Shown: in pieces, positions 39,488 through 40,482 of the stretch | Position numbering within the stretch: position 1 is the first letter of the stretch | Layout: each line of letters starts with the position of its first letter | DNA from: JANOQP01 sp044227705 | Lineage (GTDB): Bacteria; Bacteroidota; Bacteroidia; Chitinophagales; Saprospiraceae | DNA: 40,482 bases | Direction: 5' to 3' | Assembly (NCBI GenBank): GCA_044227705.1 | Contig: JBGAWE010000010.1 | Coordinates: forward strand, 1 to 40,482 | The notes under the pieces: generated by a model | What the model was told of the DNA's origin: nothing | The model's database searches: none | The model's input: only the letters and a program-made list of their open reading frames with translations | Program-made: the position numbers and the translations under genes

Positions 39488-40482
39488 ATGTTCCAACTCA
39501 CAGAAGAACAACTCGCCGTCCGCGACGCGGCACGCGACTTTGCCCAAAACGAACTCAAGCCCGGCGTCATTGAGCGCGACTCCAAAATGGAGTACCCGAC
39601 CGAGCAGGTCAAGATGATGGGCGAGCTGGGCTTCCTCGGCATGATGGTCTCGCCCGAGTACGGCGGCGGCGGGATGGACACGTTGAGCTACGTGCTGGCG
39701 ATGGAGGAGCTTTCAAAAGTGGACTCGTCCTGCTCGGTCATCGTCTCGGTCAACAACTCGCTCGTCTGCTGGGGCCTCGAACATTATGGAACCGAGGAGC
39801 AAAAGCGGAAATACCTGCCCAAACTTGCCAGCGGCGAGTGGCTCGGCAGCTTCTGCCTCTCCGAGCCGGAGGCCGGCAGCGACGCGACCAGCCAGCGCAC
39901 GACCGCCGTCGACATGGGCGACCACTACCTCCTCAACGGGACGAAAAACTGGATAACCAGCGGCCAGAAATCGGGCCTGCACCTCGTCATGGCACAGACC
40001 GACGTCGAGAAAGGCCACCGGGGCATCAACTGCCTCATCGTCGAGCGTTCGTGGCCCGGCGTGGCCATCGGCGCGAAGGAGGACAAGCTCGGCATCCGCG
40101 CCTCCGACACGACCTCCATCATGTACACCGACGTGAAGGTGCCGAAGGAGAACCGCATCGGACCGGACGGCTTCGGCTTCAAGTTCGCCATGAAGACCCT
40201 CTCGGGCGGCCGCATCGGCATCGCCGCGCAGGCCCTCGGCATCGCGGCCGGGGCCTATGAACTGGCCCTCGCCTATTCGAAAGAACGGAAGGCCTTCGGC
40301 AAGACAATCTCCGACCACCAGGCCATCGCCTTCAAACTGGCCGACATGGCGACCGACATCGAGGCCGCCCGCCTCCTCGTCTACCGCGCCGCCTGGATGA
40401 AAGACCAAGGCCTCGACTACACGCAGGCCGCCGCGATGGCCAAGCTGTTCGCCTCCGAGGTCGCCATGCGCCACACGGTCGA
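39488..40482 (+). CDS. Acyl-CoA dehydrogenase, short-chain type (3' end outside window)
   Basis: 331 residues are visible before the window ends; the family is usually about 380, so roughly 50 are missing. The start MFQLTEEQLAVRDAARDFAQ is the typical short/medium-chain acyl-CoA dehydrogenase N terminus. Further motifs: GFLGMMVSPEYGGGGMDTLS, SFCLSEPEAGSDATSQ (flavin and substrate region), NWITSGQKSG, DKLGIRASDTTSIMYTDVKV, and SKERKAFGKTISDHQAIAFK. It oxidises acyl-CoA at the 2,3 position in beta-oxidation or amino-acid breakdown, passing electrons to ETF. The catalytic Glu of this subgroup lies in the missing C-terminal part (usually within a YxxxEGT segment), so it cannot be checked here. 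It probably has its own promoter at 39394. Confidence 0.92.
   Translation, partial: MFQLTEEQLAVRDAARDFAQNELKPGVIERDSKMEYPTEQVKMMGELGFLGMMVSPEYGGGGMDTLSYVLAMEELSKVDSSCSVIVSVNNSLVCWGLEHYGTEEQKRKYLPKLASGEWLGSFCLSEPEAGSDATSQRTTAVDMGDHYLLNGTKNWITSGQKSGLHLVMAQTDVEKGHRGINCLIVERSWPGVAIGAKEDKLGIRASDTTSIMYTDVKVPKENRIGPDGFGFKFAMKTLSGGRIGIAAQALGIAAGAYELALAYSKERKAFGKTISDHQAIAFKLADMATDIEAARLLVYRAAWMKDQGLDYTQAAAMAKLFASEVAMRHTV

Overview
The window comes from a GC-rich member of the Bacteroidota (roughly 60% GC by eye), most like the Saprospiria/Saprospiraceae. The reasons are a giant SprA protein (outer-membrane channel of the type IX secretion system, T9SS), two secreted proteins ending in T9SS sorting domains, a fused SecDF, a Bacteroidota-type topoisomerase IV B subunit, the futalosine-pathway enzyme MqnC, and repeated promoter -7 boxes of the TAnnTTTG type. 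The species call is inference. No rRNA, tRNA, CRISPR array, prophage or insertion sequence was seen.

Layout. 1-1848: the 3' part of a GH92 alpha-mannosidase. 1985-6712 (+): parE, then a small HYC_CC_PP-type Cys-rich exported protein and a TonB-dependent receptor, probably for metal uptake. 6764-10738 (-): pth, rpmA (L27 with an extra helix-hairpin-helix domain), rplU, gpmI, and folB fused to a Cys-rich CWC domain. 10883-13481 (+): a glutaryl-CoA-dehydrogenase-like enzyme and an OmpA-family lattice protein. 13559-20352 (-): a secreted cytochrome c/copper-monooxygenase-like protein, a six-repeat SprB-type adhesin, recO and mqnC. 20584-23745 (+): secDF. 23872-25701 (-): a c-type cytochrome lipoprotein and an OppB-like permease. 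25789-26020 (+): a strong promoter and a strong terminator with no convincing gene between them, a candidate small RNA. 26077-29141 (+): pdxH, an acyltransferase-3 membrane protein, and an HtrA-type protease broken by two compensating indels. 29312-39255 (-): a DUF2147 protein, a PrsW-type protease, sprA (2594 aa) and ruvA. 39488 to the end (+): a second acyl-CoA dehydrogenase, cut by the window edge.

Most genes are housekeeping or envelope functions. One thread runs through the surface biology: SecDF powers export to the periplasm, SprA forms the T9SS outer-membrane channel, and the two proteins with C-terminal sorting domains at 13559-18337 are predicted cargo. Many convergent or tail-to-tail junctions carry long perfect hairpins. 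The most unusual items are three domain fusions (L27-HhH, FolB-CWC, cytochrome c-PHM-like-CTD), the candidate small RNA at 25824-26020, a Gly/Pro-rich insert of about 145 residues inside SprA, and a short dispersed hairpin found beside both acyl-CoA dehydrogenase genes.
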